A stretch of DNA of 64,000 nucleotides from Syntrophomonas sp. (GCA_016841425.1 JAENZE010000001.1:1-64000); one strand, 5' to 3'; shown: positions 19,617-28,713, counted from the first letter of the stretch. The notes: generated by a model from the sequence alone, not told the origin. A program made the numbers and translations.

Positions 19617-21272
19617 TTAATAATTAATGTTATATTTATGCATTTTTCTATATAAAGCCGATCGATGTATCTTTAAGTATTTCGCTGCCTGGCTCTTATT
19701 TCCTGCAGAATTTTCCAAAGCCTCCATAATAGCTTCTCTTTCCCGTTCCTGCATATGTCTGCCCAGTGAAGTCTGGGAAGAGGCAAGCGGAGGGTTCAGG
19801 GCCGAAGCTTGTATAGCTTCTGGCAGATGATCTATGGTAATGATATCCTGTTCGCAGAAGTTTACTGCTCTTTCCAGGACATTTTCCAGTTCTCTTATAT
19901 TGCCGGGCCAGTTATAATTTTGGAAGCAGGATAAGACTTCCTGGCTTATGGTTTTTACCTTGGTGCCCAGCTGCTCATTCAAGCGGCGCAGCAGTACACG
20001 ACTGAGTACCGTAATATCATCTTTGCGTTCCCTGAGGGGAGGAAGATTAAGCACTACCACATTCAAGCGATAATACAAATCTTCTCGAAATTTTTGCTCC
20101 TTAACCAGTCTGATTAAATTTTTATTAGTAGCTGCAATAACCCTTACATTAATACGAGTAGAACGGATACCTCCTACCCGTTCCAATTCTCTTTCCTGAA
20201 GAACCCTTAATAGTTTGCCCTGCATGGCCATGGACATATCAGCAATCTCGTCCAGAAAAATTGTACCATTGTCTGCCAGCTCAAATTTCCCCGGCTTACC
20301 TTCTTTTCTAGCGCCGGTAAAAGCCCCTTCGGCATAACCGAATAATTCGGATTCCAGCAGGGTTTCTGGCACTGCTGCACAATTGACTTTGATGAACGGA
20401 GCTTTGCGCCGGGAACTCAAGTTATGAATGGAATGAGCAAAGACCTCCTTGCCAGTGCCGCTTTCTCCAGTTATCAAAACTGTCGAAGTTGTTCGGGCGG
20501 CTTTTATAGCTAACTTCTTTTGTTTAATTATATCTATATTGCTGCCAGCGATATCCTCCAAGGAATATCTGGCACTGCCATGGTCCGGCTCGCGTTGAAT
20601 ATCATGGGCAGCAATATTAAAGGCAGAAAAGGTGCTCTTAACAATTACTCCGATAGTCCGGTTGCTCCTAATTATGGGAAGATACACCAGATCCAGTGCT
20701 CTTCCGGTGTTGGAGATGGTTCGGCCGAACAGAGGCCGGGCCTCTTCTATTGAAATCCGGAGACTGGAGTGTGGAATTAATGAAGTCAAATTCTCCTTTA
20801 GATCATCTTTAGATCTGCATTTGAAATATTTATAACAGACCTCGTTAGCCCAGAGAAAGCGAGCATGATCATCAAAGACCGCAATACCTTCGTATGGACT
20901 CTGTAAAAGGGAATTGAGCTGGTCATCCTCAAAGCTGTCGATAACCCGAAATATAGCATAACACACAAACGAATTAGGATTGACCTCCAGCAAGCCCTTT
21001 CTGATAATAACTTCGTTACCTTTTATAAATTCCTTTTCCTGCAGGTAAAGCTCGCGTTTACTTATCATATCATAAAATTTCAGGCTGGGTTTAAGCAAAT
21101 CCACGTGTTTGCCGAGAACATTACTGGAATCGATATTAAAAATCTTTTCAGCACTTTCGTTCATAAAAATAACATTTTGGAAAGTATCCGTGATTAAGAT
21201 GCCCTCATTTACGTTATGCAATATGGGATTCATGATCAAATCTAGTGCATGCATATCTGCCTTATAGGACAT
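19617..21272 (-). CDS. PAS-domain sigma-54-dependent activator
   Basis: A 551-residue enhancer-binding protein. Two PAS-like regions (about 10-110 and 120-220) are followed by an AAA+ domain (about 240-480) with Walker A GESGTGKE, GAFTGA, and DEIADM as the Walker B region, then a Fis-type helix-turn-helix ending NKSQAAKYLKIHRSALYRKM. GGGGGGG lies just before the ATG. It is upstream of and co-oriented with hbd-crt, separated by the sigma-54 promoter, so it probably controls beta-oxidation genes in response to a small ligand bound by PAS (inference). Confidence 0.93.
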   Translation of the reverse strand: MSYKADMHALDLIMNPILHNVNEGILITDTFQNVIFMNESAEKIFNIDSSNVLGKHVDLLKPSLKFYDMISKRELYLQEKEFIKGNEVIIRKGLLEVNPNSFVCYAIFRVIDSFEDDQLNSLLQSPYEGIAVFDDHARFLWANEVCYKYFKCRSKDDLKENLTSLIPHSSLRISIEEARPLFGRTISNTGRALDLVYLPIIRSNRTIGVIVKSTFSAFNIAAHDIQREPDHGSARYSLEDIAGSNIDIIKQKKLAIKAARTTSTVLITGESGTGKEVFAHSIHNLSSRRKAPFIKVNCAAVPETLLESELFGYAEGAFTGARKEGKPGKFELADNGTIFLDEIADMSMAMQGKLLRVLQERELERVGGIRSTRINVRVIAATNKNLIRLVKEQKFREDLYYRLNVVVLNLPPLRERKDDITVLSRVLLRRLNEQLGTKVKTISQEVLSCFQNYNWPGNIRELENVLERAVNFCEQDIITIDHLPEAIQASALNPPLASSQTSLGRHMQEREREAIMEALENSAGNKSQAAKYLKIHRSALYRKMHKYNINY

Positions 21273-21344
21273 TATTACCCCCCCAGTACTAAAATTTTAT
21301 CATATAAGCAGTATTATGGGTGAGGTCAAATCGAGATTTCAATT

Positions 21345-21390
21345 GAGAAAAAAAATAATCCTGGAACAGAGCAGTATATCTGTCCAGGAT
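21345..21390 (-). terminator. Terminator after the secreted protein gene
   Basis: Minus-strand stem from arms at 21379-21390 and 21358-21370 (ATCCTGGACAGA / TCTGTTCCAGGAT), followed by TATTTTTTTT. Confidence 0.8.
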
Positions 21391-21440
21391 GATTAACTCA
21401 ACCCGCATAAACTAATCCAGGAGAGAGTTGAATTTTGTTT

Positions 21441-21917
21441 TTAAGATCTAAGCCGTTGAGTGACTTTTTCCAGTTTTAACTGCTGCATTATTAAGTTGAG
21501 TGTAGCGGAATCCAAATTACCCGTTGGATCCAGAGATTGCTGCTGCTGAAACTCTCTGATGAACTGACTGTATTCCTGTCCTTCCTGCAGGCCCAGCGCT
21601 GTGAGCATAGCTTCTATTTCTGCTTGTTCTACGCTGTCTACAACCATCATTTCCGTACTGCTCGGTGCTCCTTCTGTTGATGCAGCGGCCTGAGCATCAG
21701 TTAAACAAGCAACGCTGCAACCTTCTGACGCTGTATTGGTATCAGATATATCTGAACTAATGGTTTCTCCTGCAAATTGCTGTTCGGCTATTATTGCTCC
21801 TGGTTCCAGGTTTTGATTCATAATCACTTTATAACAGCTTGTGAAGGCCAGCGTATATCCGCTCACAAGAGCAGCTGATGCAACAAAAACCAGGAAAATA
21901 AAATGCTCTTTTTTCAT
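21441..21917 (-). CDS. Secreted or membrane-anchored protein with peptidoglycan-binding-like end
   Basis: About 158 residues from ATG 21917, which follows GGAGG. It has a short basic N-terminus and one hydrophobic helix (about 5-25), so it is anchored or exported. A low-complexity Ser/Thr/Ala region carries two cysteines (GCSVACL). The last 50 residues, EYSQFIREFQQQQSLDPTG-NLDSATLNLI, resemble a PG_binding_1 repeat. The overall plan recalls small sporulation or envelope proteins, but I cannot name a family. It stands alone with its own terminator. Confidence 0.7.
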   Translation of the reverse strand: MKKEHFIFLVFVASAALVSGYTLAFTSCYKVIMNQNLEPGAIIAEQQFAGETISSDISDTNTASEGCSVACLTDAQAAASTEGAPSSTEMMVVDSVEQAEIEAMLTALGLQEGQEYSQFIREFQQQQSLDPTGNLDSATLNLIMQQLKLEKVTQRLRS

Positions 21918-22135
21918 TCCTACTAACCTCCTAAATAGATTATTGTTATTGTACAATAATCCTAAATATTTTGCAATATAAAATAATATAGGACTAAAGT
22001 CTAAAAAATATAGTGAGGCTCCGATTAATATATTACAGGATGAAACGAGAGCATTTAAGTATTAGGAGATAATCCTTGAACAGGTTTTGTGTGAACAAAG
22101 GATGCTGCCAATCTTTACTCATACTGAAAAACAAT

Positions 22136-22513
22136 CTAATAGGTCATGGGCGTTATTATAAACGGGAATAATGCCAGGAAGATACCTAAGAGGATAAATA
22201 TAAACATGAGGAACAGACGAAGAGAGTTTTGACTGATCAAATTTTTGTACATGATTTTGATCTGCTTCCAGTGCAGAATGATGTGCAATACCAGAAGTGC
22301 CAGTATAAAATAACCTAGGTAAAGGTGAATGATGCTCCATTCATCTCGATTCCAGCCGAGCAGAGTCATATTAACCTTATAACCGTAGGTTGCTTTACTA
22401 GCGCTGCCGCTTAGAAGAACATATTTTCTAACATAACCAGTTCCCACCAGAGCCATCATAACCAGGAACATCAATGCATCAACCATAAAATTGGTATTGG
22501 CTTTACTCTTCAC
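22136..22513 (-). CDS. Small membrane cytochrome-like protein (DUF4405 type)
   Basis: A 125-residue protein with three or four membrane helices. Histidines in IIHLYLGYFILALLVLHIILHW are spaced as in DUF4405/cytochrome b-like proteins, where they ligate haem. Its likely role is membrane electron transfer, but no partner gene is adjacent. AAGGAGGAAAA precedes the ATG. A plausible sigma-A promoter lies just upstream. Confidence 0.75.
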   Translation of the reverse strand: MKSKANTNFMVDALMFLVMMALVGTGYVRKYVLLSGSASKATYGYKVNMTLLGWNRDEWSIIHLYLGYFILALLVLHIILHWKQIKIMYKNLISQNSLRLFLMFIFILLGIFLALFPFIITPMTY

Positions 22514-22547
22514 ATATTTTCCTCCTTCTTTTCACTGCTGTGCTGTA

Positions 22548-22577
22548 ATTATACAGTACTTACCAGAAACCTTACAA
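22548..22577 (-). promoter_or_regulatory. Sigma-A-like promoter for the DUF4405 gene
   Basis: Minus strand TTGTAA, 18 bases, TATAAT. The -10 lies about 35 bp before the start codon. The remaining gap to 22844 shows no gene. Confidence 0.5.
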
Positions 22578-22844
22578 TTCATGTTATTCGAGAATACATT
22601 TGAAATGCCATACAGATTTACGTGCGTCTGGTACCGATTTTGGCGATAAAACACTTGTTATGTGCAATAGCCTAAGGGTATTGTATAACTATACTGTATA
22701 AGGGAAATAGGGGATTCAGTCTATGAAAAGAATTATCTTAATTATAGCGAGCTTGTAGAGAAAAAATGCTGTGAACGTAATTCATGGGTCTGGTTGCTTT
22801 ATATTAGTATAAAAACAGATCAGCGTTCAGGGAGGGAGGATAAC

Positions 22845-23777
22845 ATGGAGCGAAAAAGGAGAATTTTAGGCTGGGTGGGGGTGTCAATAACCGTGGCGTT
22901 TTCGAGCATTTGGGCCTATTGGGGCGCTTTTGAAAACTTTCATGAAGGCTGGTATTCTTCTTCTATTTGGGAAAATATCTTAATGTTTTTCTTTCAATAT
23001 ATGATATTTACCATTATTTTTGTAATGTTAGCGTTAATCATTTTAAAGTGGAAGAAAATAGGCTTAATAGTGCATCTGCTGGCTGGCGTTTTTTGTATCT
23101 GGTTCTTTTCGGAAGCTAGTTTTAGTGTAGTGGGATTATTAATCGTCATACCTTTCGCCGTATTGGGTATCATATATTACTTTGGCGAACCTTACCCCCT
23201 GAAATGGGCATACAGGTTGATAATATTTGTACCGCTTCTCATTGTCTTAACTATCTCTGTTCCCCAGGGGGTTAAAGTAGCAAATAGAATAAATGACGGT
23301 GATTTTGGTATCAGGATAGTAGAAGGTAATGAAGTTACCCTTGCCTGGGCTCCAAGGGGACCAGGGTGGCCTGACCGAGGCGTATCTTGGCAGGAAGCCC
23401 AGGATATCTGCAAATATCTATCCGAAGATGGTCTGAGCATTATGGAAACCGAGCAGAATATTTGGCATTTACCAACTACTGATGAGGCTGTTCGTTCAAT
23501 GATGCTTCACGGTGAAAATGCCGGAGGAGTATGGTATGCAGAAAAGGAAGAGGCTGTTTATGAAAAAACGCCGGATAAGGAATCTCCCTTATGGGATGTG
23601 CATTCGAAGATAATCTATTACTGGACAGCTGATACCTCAATCAAGGATGAAAAACAGGCTTATATCATCGTGTATAATGGGGGGATATATGACAAAAGAA
23701 AGATAGATCACTATAGTTATCTGAGTTTCAGAGCTGTCAAAGATGTCCCCATTCCCTACCCTGACTACTCAGAATAA
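22845..23777 (+). CDS. Membrane protein with C-terminal DUF1566-like domain
   Basis: A 310-residue protein starting after GGGAGGGAGGA. The N-terminal half has about five hydrophobic helices (residues 8-28, 40-65, 70-110, 115-145). The C-terminal half is soluble and shows the pattern of DUF1566/Lcl domains: VSWQEAQDICKYL, IWHLPTTDEAVRSM, YYWTADTS, and a final FRAVK. Such domains are often extracytoplasmic and ligand- or carbohydrate-binding. Joining one to a polytopic membrane region is unusual. Function unknown. Confidence 0.75.
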   Translation: MERKRRILGWVGVSITVAFSSIWAYWGAFENFHEGWYSSSIWENILMFFFQYMIFTIIFVMLALIILKWKKIGLIVHLLAGVFCIWFFSEASFSVVGLLIVIPFAVLGIIYYFGEPYPLKWAYRLIIFVPLLIVLTISVPQGVKVANRINDGDFGIRIVEGNEVTLAWAPRGPGWPDRGVSWQEAQDICKYLSEDGLSIMETEQNIWHLPTTDEAVRSMMLHGENAGGVWYAEKEEAVYEKTPDKESPLWDVHSKIIYYWTADTSIKDEKQAYIIVYNGGIYDKRKIDHYSYLSFRAVKDVPIPYPDYSE

Positions 23778-23781
23778 GCAG

Positions 23782-24006
23782 ATGAATTTACTCTTGAAGT
23801 TAAGGATTCACTCGATGATGGTTGCCTTAGCTGTCTTGGCATGCAAATACATCATTACCCCTGTCGCCCAGCATTTATTTGAGCAATACGTTTACGATGG
23901 AACAACACCGGTTCCTTCGTCAATAGAACCTGATCGATTGACCTTTTATATGGGGCTTTGCTTCCTAGTGGGGCGGAGTCTTGTGTTGTCCGATACCGCT
24001 GCCTGA
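23782..24006 (+). CDS. Possible small hypothetical protein
   Basis: A 74-codon frame just after the DUF1566-like gene. It has a basic start and one hydrophobic stretch (MMVALAVLACKYIITPVA). No good ribosome site is seen and no family is recognised. It may be spurious or a remnant. Confidence 0.22.
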   Translation: MNLLLKLRIHSMMVALAVLACKYIITPVAQHLFEQYVYDGTTPVPSSIEPDRLTFYMGLCFLVGRSLVLSDTAA

Positions 24007-24121
24007 TTTCGGTAAGATGAAATTGCCAATCTGCCTATTCTGTAATAACAAACCTAAATCCCAAAAAGTATGAGGCCATATTGATTGCATGGCCGGTATT
24101 CCTTTTGCAGGGTGCGGCACG

Positions 24122-24367
24122 TTACCAGTCGGCCTGAATCCTCTCAATATACTCCACAATATCATTTACACATCTAAAGTTATGGACATCCTCATCCTGA
24201 ATAGTTATTTTGAATTTCTTCTCACATTCTATTACCAGTTTGGCAACATCGACCGCCTTGATACCAAATTCGTTTGTCAATTCTGTTTCAAGAGTTATGT
24301 CTTCATCGTCAATATCAATGATTTCCGCAAGAATTTTCGCCACGTTTTGAAAAATCAAATCAATCAT
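24122..24367 (-). CDS. Acyl carrier protein-like protein lacking the carrier serine
   Basis: An 81-residue acidic helical protein aligning end to end with acyl carrier protein: VAKILAEIIDIDDEDITLETELTNEFG, then LVIECEKKFKITIQDED and CVNDIVEYIE. At the phosphopantetheine site the usual GADSLD is GIKAVD, so the serine is alanine and it cannot carry the cofactor there. It lies 35 bp downstream of helD on the same strand, suggesting co-transcription. A weak stem (24074-24094) with a T-run may terminate it. A structural or regulatory role is possible; none is known to me. Confidence 0.8.
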   Translation of the reverse strand: MIDLIFQNVAKILAEIIDIDDEDITLETELTNEFGIKAVDVAKLVIECEKKFKITIQDEDVHNFRCVNDIVEYIERIQADW

Positions 24368-24402
24368 TCCCCCAAAAAATTGTATTTATTATAGTATTAC
24401 AA

Positions 24403-26646
24403 TCACAACAAAGGACTGATTTCTCCAGTATAAAACAGGTTGAGTCTATGAAGTGCCCTGGTACATGCAATGTATAAGAGTTTTTTGTCATCTTCGCTGT
24501 TATAATGATCCCCATCCGCATCACATATCAGTACAGCATCAAACTCCAGACCTTTCGACATATATACGGGGATGATGAATACCCCGCTTAAATTAATTCC
24601 AACATCATTCATTATCAGTCGAATATCGATTTTATCCTTTATCCGCTCATATAAAGAAATAGCGTCTTGTTCCGTTTTACATATTAACCCTATAGATTGG
24701 TAATTCCTTTCCTTGCAAGTCATACATTCAGTTATAAGCAAATTATCAAGATCTGATTTGTTTTGCGCTGCAGAAACTGCGGGCGTATCCCCGTTTCTGC
24801 TGAAACTATTGAGCTTAAAGCCAGGGTCGAGAAACTTGGTACTATATATTAGTATTTCATTGGTACAACGAAAGCTTTTATCTAAAGTGACAAGAGTAGA
24901 TTTTGGCTTGTCTAATATTTTGTTTAACTGGTCATATAATGATAAATCTTCCTGCTTCCCTATGGTTTGGTTAATATCTCCCAAAACAGTATATTGGGAT
25001 TGGGGAAACAGCGAATTCAGTATTTCGAAATGGAGGGGATAATAATCCTGGGCTTCGTCTATTACCACCTGTTTAATACCTTTATAATCATTATAGCGTT
25101 TTGTTTTTAGCTGTAGAAAAACCAGGGCCAGGGCATCATCGTAAGACAGATAATCTTTTTTAAGATTTTCACAGGTAAAATCTATAATATCCTCAATACC
25201 ATTCGGTAATTCCATACCCTTCGCAAGGCTATAGAAGTAATTTTTATTGCTGAATAACTTTCTATAAAGTTCAAAATGGTCTAACCTGGTAAACTTTCGT
25301 ATTTTCTTAATCAGAGTTATGCTTTCATGAATGGATAACATCCGGGCTACTTCTTCCACTTCGAATGTATGCGCTGTCTGTTCGAGAACATGGATTCTCA
25401 ACTTTTCCATACGTTGTTTTCGCCGCTCATGTATCAATTCCAAAATATTATCTTCCAATTGCTCTAAACGCGAGCTCAGCAGAGATGCTTTGTTCCCCTT
25501 CAGCAATTTTGTCTTCAGTAATTGCCGGCTTGCGATATGTTTCCCATCATAATAGATATCGCTGAACTCGATCCATCGGTTCGGCAAGTCGTTAATGAAA
25601 CGTTTTAGTATTTCTACAAATTGGCTGGAGCCCTTGAACTGCATGCTCCGTTTTAATAAATTCCCGTATTTTTTGTCATTAGAAGAGAGCAGACCTTCGA
25701 AAAATTGATTCCTGGTTTGCACATGTTCAGTCTGTAAGATCATGCGAAGTATTTCTTCAAATATGATAGATTTTACATTTTTTTCTCCCAGTTCAGGCAA
25801 AACGTTGGCAATGTATCGTTCAAACAGAGTATTCGGTGAGACAACTATTATATCGTCATAAGACAACCTGGCTGACAAGCCCTGATACATAAGATAAGCT
25901 GCCCGATGCAGCGCCACCGAGGTTTTGCCGCTTCCTGCACTTCCCTGGACCATCATCAAATCCGTTTCCATATCCCGTATAATGATGTCTTGATCTTTTT
26001 GTATTGTTTCTACAATTGTTTTCATCTTAGGGGAAGCGTTTTGGGACAGGAGCTGTCTTAAGAATTCATCTATGATTTGAACATCCGCATCAAAGAAATA
26101 TTCCAGCTTGCCCTTCCTTATTTCATATTGGCGTTTTAAATTAACCTCACCCTTTATCTTTCCTGCGGGGGCCTCAAAAAATGCTTTCCCGGTTCCGAAA
26201 CGGTAAAATACACTGGCTATGGGAGACCTCCAATCGTAGACATACATTTCGCGAGTCTGGTTATCCTTTAAAGAAGACAGTCCGATATATACTTTCCTAA
26301 CCGCATTAGTGTCGTCGAACTTGAAATCAATACGCGCAAAGTACGGCGAATTAATCATTTTCTCCAACAGCAAAATCTTATTAATTTCCATTTCATATTC
26401 AGAGACTTTGTGCGATACTGGATTTGCGTGCTGGCTTAACTCTACCAGCTGGTGAAAATTTTCCATGGACCAAAGATTTGATATAGAATATGAAGTTTCT
26501 TCCAGCATCTCTTGTTTTAATGAAATAATGGCAGCTTCTTTTTTCTGGCTCCTCAATCGGGCAGCAGATAATTGTTCCTGTGCTATAGATATAGTTTGCT
26601 GAAGACGGTTCTCTTCAAAATCCCGGTCAACAAGATTATTTTCCAA
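24403..26646 (-). CDS. helD: HelD-like superfamily 1 helicase/ATPase
   Basis: A 747-residue UvrD/Rep-like protein. The N-terminal 200 residues form the HelD coiled-coil arm and insertion (EENRLQQTISIAQEQL). Walker A is VQGSAGSGKTSVALHR; further motifs are VVIDEAQDYYPLH (Walker B), LDKSFRCTNEI and the C-terminal MSKGLEFDAVLICDA and LLYIACTRALHRL. HelD binds RNA polymerase and frees it from stalled or idle complexes. The start follows GGAGG. A repeat-rich intergenic region lies upstream. Confidence 0.92.
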   Translation of the reverse strand: MENNLVDRDFEENRLQQTISIAQEQLSAARLRSQKKEAAIISLKQEMLEETSYSISNLWSMENFHQLVELSQHANPVSHKVSEYEMEINKILLLEKMINSPYFARIDFKFDDTNAVRKVYIGLSSLKDNQTREMYVYDWRSPIASVFYRFGTGKAFFEAPAGKIKGEVNLKRQYEIRKGKLEYFFDADVQIIDEFLRQLLSQNASPKMKTIVETIQKDQDIIIRDMETDLMMVQGSAGSGKTSVALHRAAYLMYQGLSARLSYDDIIVVSPNTLFERYIANVLPELGEKNVKSIIFEEILRMILQTEHVQTRNQFFEGLLSSNDKKYGNLLKRSMQFKGSSQFVEILKRFINDLPNRWIEFSDIYYDGKHIASRQLLKTKLLKGNKASLLSSRLEQLEDNILELIHERRKQRMEKLRIHVLEQTAHTFEVEEVARMLSIHESITLIKKIRKFTRLDHFELYRKLFSNKNYFYSLAKGMELPNGIEDIIDFTCENLKKDYLSYDDALALVFLQLKTKRYNDYKGIKQVVIDEAQDYYPLHFEILNSLFPQSQYTVLGDINQTIGKQEDLSLYDQLNKILDKPKSTLVTLDKSFRCTNEILIYSTKFLDPGFKLNSFSRNGDTPAVSAAQNKSDLDNLLITECMTCKERNYQSIGLICKTEQDAISLYERIKDKIDIRLIMNDVGINLSGVFIIPVYMSKGLEFDAVLICDADGDHYNSEDDKKLLYIACTRALHRLNLFYTGEISPLL

Positions 26647-26689
26647 TATTGAAGCCTCCTGTTAATTGTATTATTTAAGCATCGGAAGC

Positions 26690-26860
26690 ACTCTGCGAGC
26701 ACCACAATTTAGGTTCGCGGGCTCAAAAGTATAAGGAAGAAACTGCGGAGCAGTTGCAACACACCGCCGCAACGAGGGTGACATTAGAACCCGCTGCCTG
26801 TTTCGTTACTAGCAACCCTGACTGTTTAAGGAAACAGGGTACTTCTTTTCGCCTCGTTAT
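26690..26860. other. GC-rich intergenic segment with hairpins upstream of helD
   Basis: This stretch is GC-richer than its surroundings and contains the stem ACCCTGACTGTTT / AAACAGGGT around 26815-26842 and inverted CGGGCTC/GAACCCG-like arms. It has no open frame with a ribosome site. It resembles the degenerate repeat material at 8633-8822 and 17216-17387. Confidence 0.35.
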
Positions 26861-26942
26861 AATTAATATAAAAGCTACGGCTGTTGTATTTTAGCATTAG
26901 GGTATAAAAACAAATAGCCTATATTTTACATTTTTTATGTGG

Positions 26943-27026
26943 TATAATTAAAGCAGAAAATTACAAATTGAATGCTTAGTAAATATTGGTGTTGAGTGCA
27001 GGGATTCCCCGAATGCACTCTTTTGC
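26943..27026 (+). ncRNA. Candidate small RNA with its own promoter and terminator
   Basis: An extended -10 element TGGTATAAT (TATAAT at 26943-26948) is followed about 50 bases later by the stem GAGTGCA / TGCACTC and TTTT, ending near 27026. A transcript of about 70 nt would result. No ribosome site or open frame is visible between them. The -35 is poor. The following gap to 27454 holds no credible gene. Confidence 0.35.
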
Positions 27027-27454
27027 TTGTTATAGCCTCACAATTTACCTCAAAAGCTTCTTCTAATCTTCTAAGGCTTCCCATTCTACCGCTTAATCTA
27101 TACTAAATCTATGTCTGCAATCAAAATATTTATTTGGAAAGCGAATAGTGATTGACCGATTCAGTTATGAGCGAACAGGAAATTGCCGTAAATAATAACG
27201 CGGTGACATAATAGTCTAAGCAGCTACAACGCCGACGCCCAAGCTTTGAACAGCTTTGCCCGTTTCATTAAGACTTATTTACTTACCATCACCGCCCAGG
27301 CTTATTCCCAGATCGAAGTAGGAACATTGAGTAGTACAGCAAATTCTTTACAGGTTATTTCAATTTGCGAAATTTATGTATCTCATCATTCTGTTTGGAT
27401 ACATAGCTGTAGATTTCGGCAGTAAAATTAATAAAAATATATATCAGAAAATTA

Positions 27455-27480
27455 AAAAGGGCTTTAAAAGCCCTGTTTTT
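27455..27480 (-). terminator. Terminator of tRNA-Leu
   Basis: The minus strand has the stem AGGGCTTT / AAAGCCCT followed by TTTTTAAT, just downstream of the tRNA. Confidence 0.85.
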
Positions 27481-27485
27481 GCATT

Positions 27486-27570
27486 TGGTGCCCGAGAGAG
27501 GATTCGAACCTCCACGTCCTGAGGACGGTTGATTTTGAGTCAACTGTGTCTGCCATTCCACCACTCGGGC
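27486..27570 (-). tRNA. tRNA-Leu (anticodon CAA)
   Basis: The minus strand starts GCCCGAGTGGTGGAATGG and folds as a class II tRNA with a long variable arm. The anticodon stem GTTGA/TCAAC encloses the loop CTCAAAA, giving anticodon CAA (reads TTG). GGTTCGAATCC is the T loop, and acceptor GCCCGAG pairs with CTCGGGC. The discriminator A and an encoded CCA follow. Confidence 0.96.
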
Positions 27571-27599
27571 TAAAAATATTCAAGTTAAACGCAAACTTT

Positions 27600-27628
27600 A
27601 TTATAATTTCCCGGTCAATGCTTGTCAA
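27600..27628 (-). promoter_or_regulatory. Consensus sigma-A promoter of tRNA-Leu
   Basis: Minus strand TTGACA, exactly 17 bases, TATAAT, with the start point near 27593, about 23 bp before the mature tRNA. Confidence 0.9.
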
Positions 27629-27842
27629 GGAATTTTGTAAGTGGAATTGCTGGAATACCAGACCATAACAGCCGTTTTTAACCGGAAGATGAAATTAATA
27701 ACCGGCTTTACATAAGAAGGCAGGAGAATCTCGAAGGTTTAAGCGGCTTTTTAACGAATTGAATATAAGATATTAAACGCATTTAATTATCTTTCCATGC
27801 TATTAAATTGCGGCAGAATTCGAAACAGGGGAGATACCTAAT

Positions 27843-28421
27843 ATGATAACAGAAAGAGATCTGATACTACGGAGTAAACTCGGAGAAACACAGGCCTTTG
27901 AGGAATTGGTGGCAGAGTATCAGGGTAAAGTATATACTCTGTGTTTCAGGTATATGGCTAATGAAGAAGACGCATATGACATGGCTCAGGAAACCTTCAT
28001 CAAAGCTTTTAATTCTTTAAAATCATTCCAGGGTAAATCTCGTTTTGGTACCTGGCTGTACCGGGTGGCTAGCAACATCTGCCTGGATGAAATCAGACGG
28101 CGTAAGAGAAGAATAAGTACGATATCTATCCATCAACCGCTCGAGACTGATGATAGTGAAGTGGAAAAAGAAATTGCTGATGTAAGACCCACAGTAGAGG
28201 CTCTATATGAGCAAAAAGAGTTGTCTCTATATATACAGACGTTGTTGGATCAGATGAAACCTGAGCACCGGGCGGTAATTATATTACGGGATATGATGGG
28301 GTTGAGTTATGATGAAATAGGGGAAGTTCTAGATTGTTCAACTGGTACTGTTAAATCCCGGTTGAGCAGAGCTCGAACCATATTCAGAAATAATTTTATA
28401 AAAAGGGAACATTTACCTTAG
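27843..28421 (+). CDS. ECF-type RNA polymerase sigma factor
   Basis: A 192-residue group 4 sigma factor. Region 2 is seen in YTLCFRYMANEEDAYDMAQETFIKAFNSL and FGTWLYRVASNICLDEIRRRKRR (2.4). Region 4 is KPEHRAVIILRDMMGLSYDEIGEVLDCSTGTVKSRLSRAR. It is close to the SigW/RpoE class that responds to envelope stress. It is followed 31 bp later by a zinc-type anti-sigma gene. I see no clear autoregulatory promoter upstream. Confidence 0.94.
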   Translation: MITERDLILRSKLGETQAFEELVAEYQGKVYTLCFRYMANEEDAYDMAQETFIKAFNSLKSFQGKSRFGTWLYRVASNICLDEIRRRKRRISTISIHQPLETDDSEVEKEIADVRPTVEALYEQKELSLYIQTLLDQMKPEHRAVIILRDMMGLSYDEIGEVLDCSTGTVKSRLSRARTIFRNNFIKREHLP

Positions 28422-28452
28422 TCTCCTCGTCTAAGTAGCGGGAGGATAGGGC

Positions 28453-28686
28453 ATGAAGTGTTTTAGGATACGTACACTCTTTTCTGCATTCCTTGATGAT
28501 ATGACCGACATGCATGATACAGAGATGATAAAAGATCACTTAAAGCATTGCATATGTTGTGAAAGGGAGTTGGAAAATCTGAAAATGTGCCAGAACATTT
28601 TGGAGCAGATGGAAGAACCCAAACTGCCAGAGGGGTTTGCACTGGATCTACATAGAAGATTGATGAAGGAAAGTTGTAAGGCATGA
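28453..28686 (+). CDS. Zinc-binding anti-sigma factor, short soluble form
   Basis: A 77-residue protein with the ZAS signature H-x3-C-x2-C in DHLKHCICCEREL, which binds zinc and occludes an ECF sigma. GGAGGATAGGGC lies before the ATG. Most ZAS proteins continue into a membrane helix and sensor domain; this one stops after the zinc domain, so either it is naturally cytoplasmic (thiol/redox sensing, as in RsrA) or it has lost its C-terminus. A palindromic repeat lies 28 bp after the stop. Confidence 0.85.
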   Translation: MKCFRIRTLFSAFLDDMTDMHDTEMIKDHLKHCICCERELENLKMCQNILEQMEEPKLPEGFALDLHRRLMKESCKA

Positions 28687-28713
28687 TTTATCATGGAGAA
28701 GGTTCCTTAATAT

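Noticed and set aside
22630-22660. Sigma-54 promoter upstream of the DUF1566-like gene (TGGTACCGATTTTGG)
   Set aside because: The -12 element has GG instead of the required GC.
26690-26860. T-box riboswitch
   Set aside because: AACGAGGGTG looks like a T-box side, but the invariant TGGNACCGCG is absent and no aminoacyl-tRNA synthetase or amino acid gene follows.
27355-27564. 69-codon minus-strand frame
   Set aside because: Its first part is a translation of the tRNA-Leu gene and its tail runs through the tRNA terminator.
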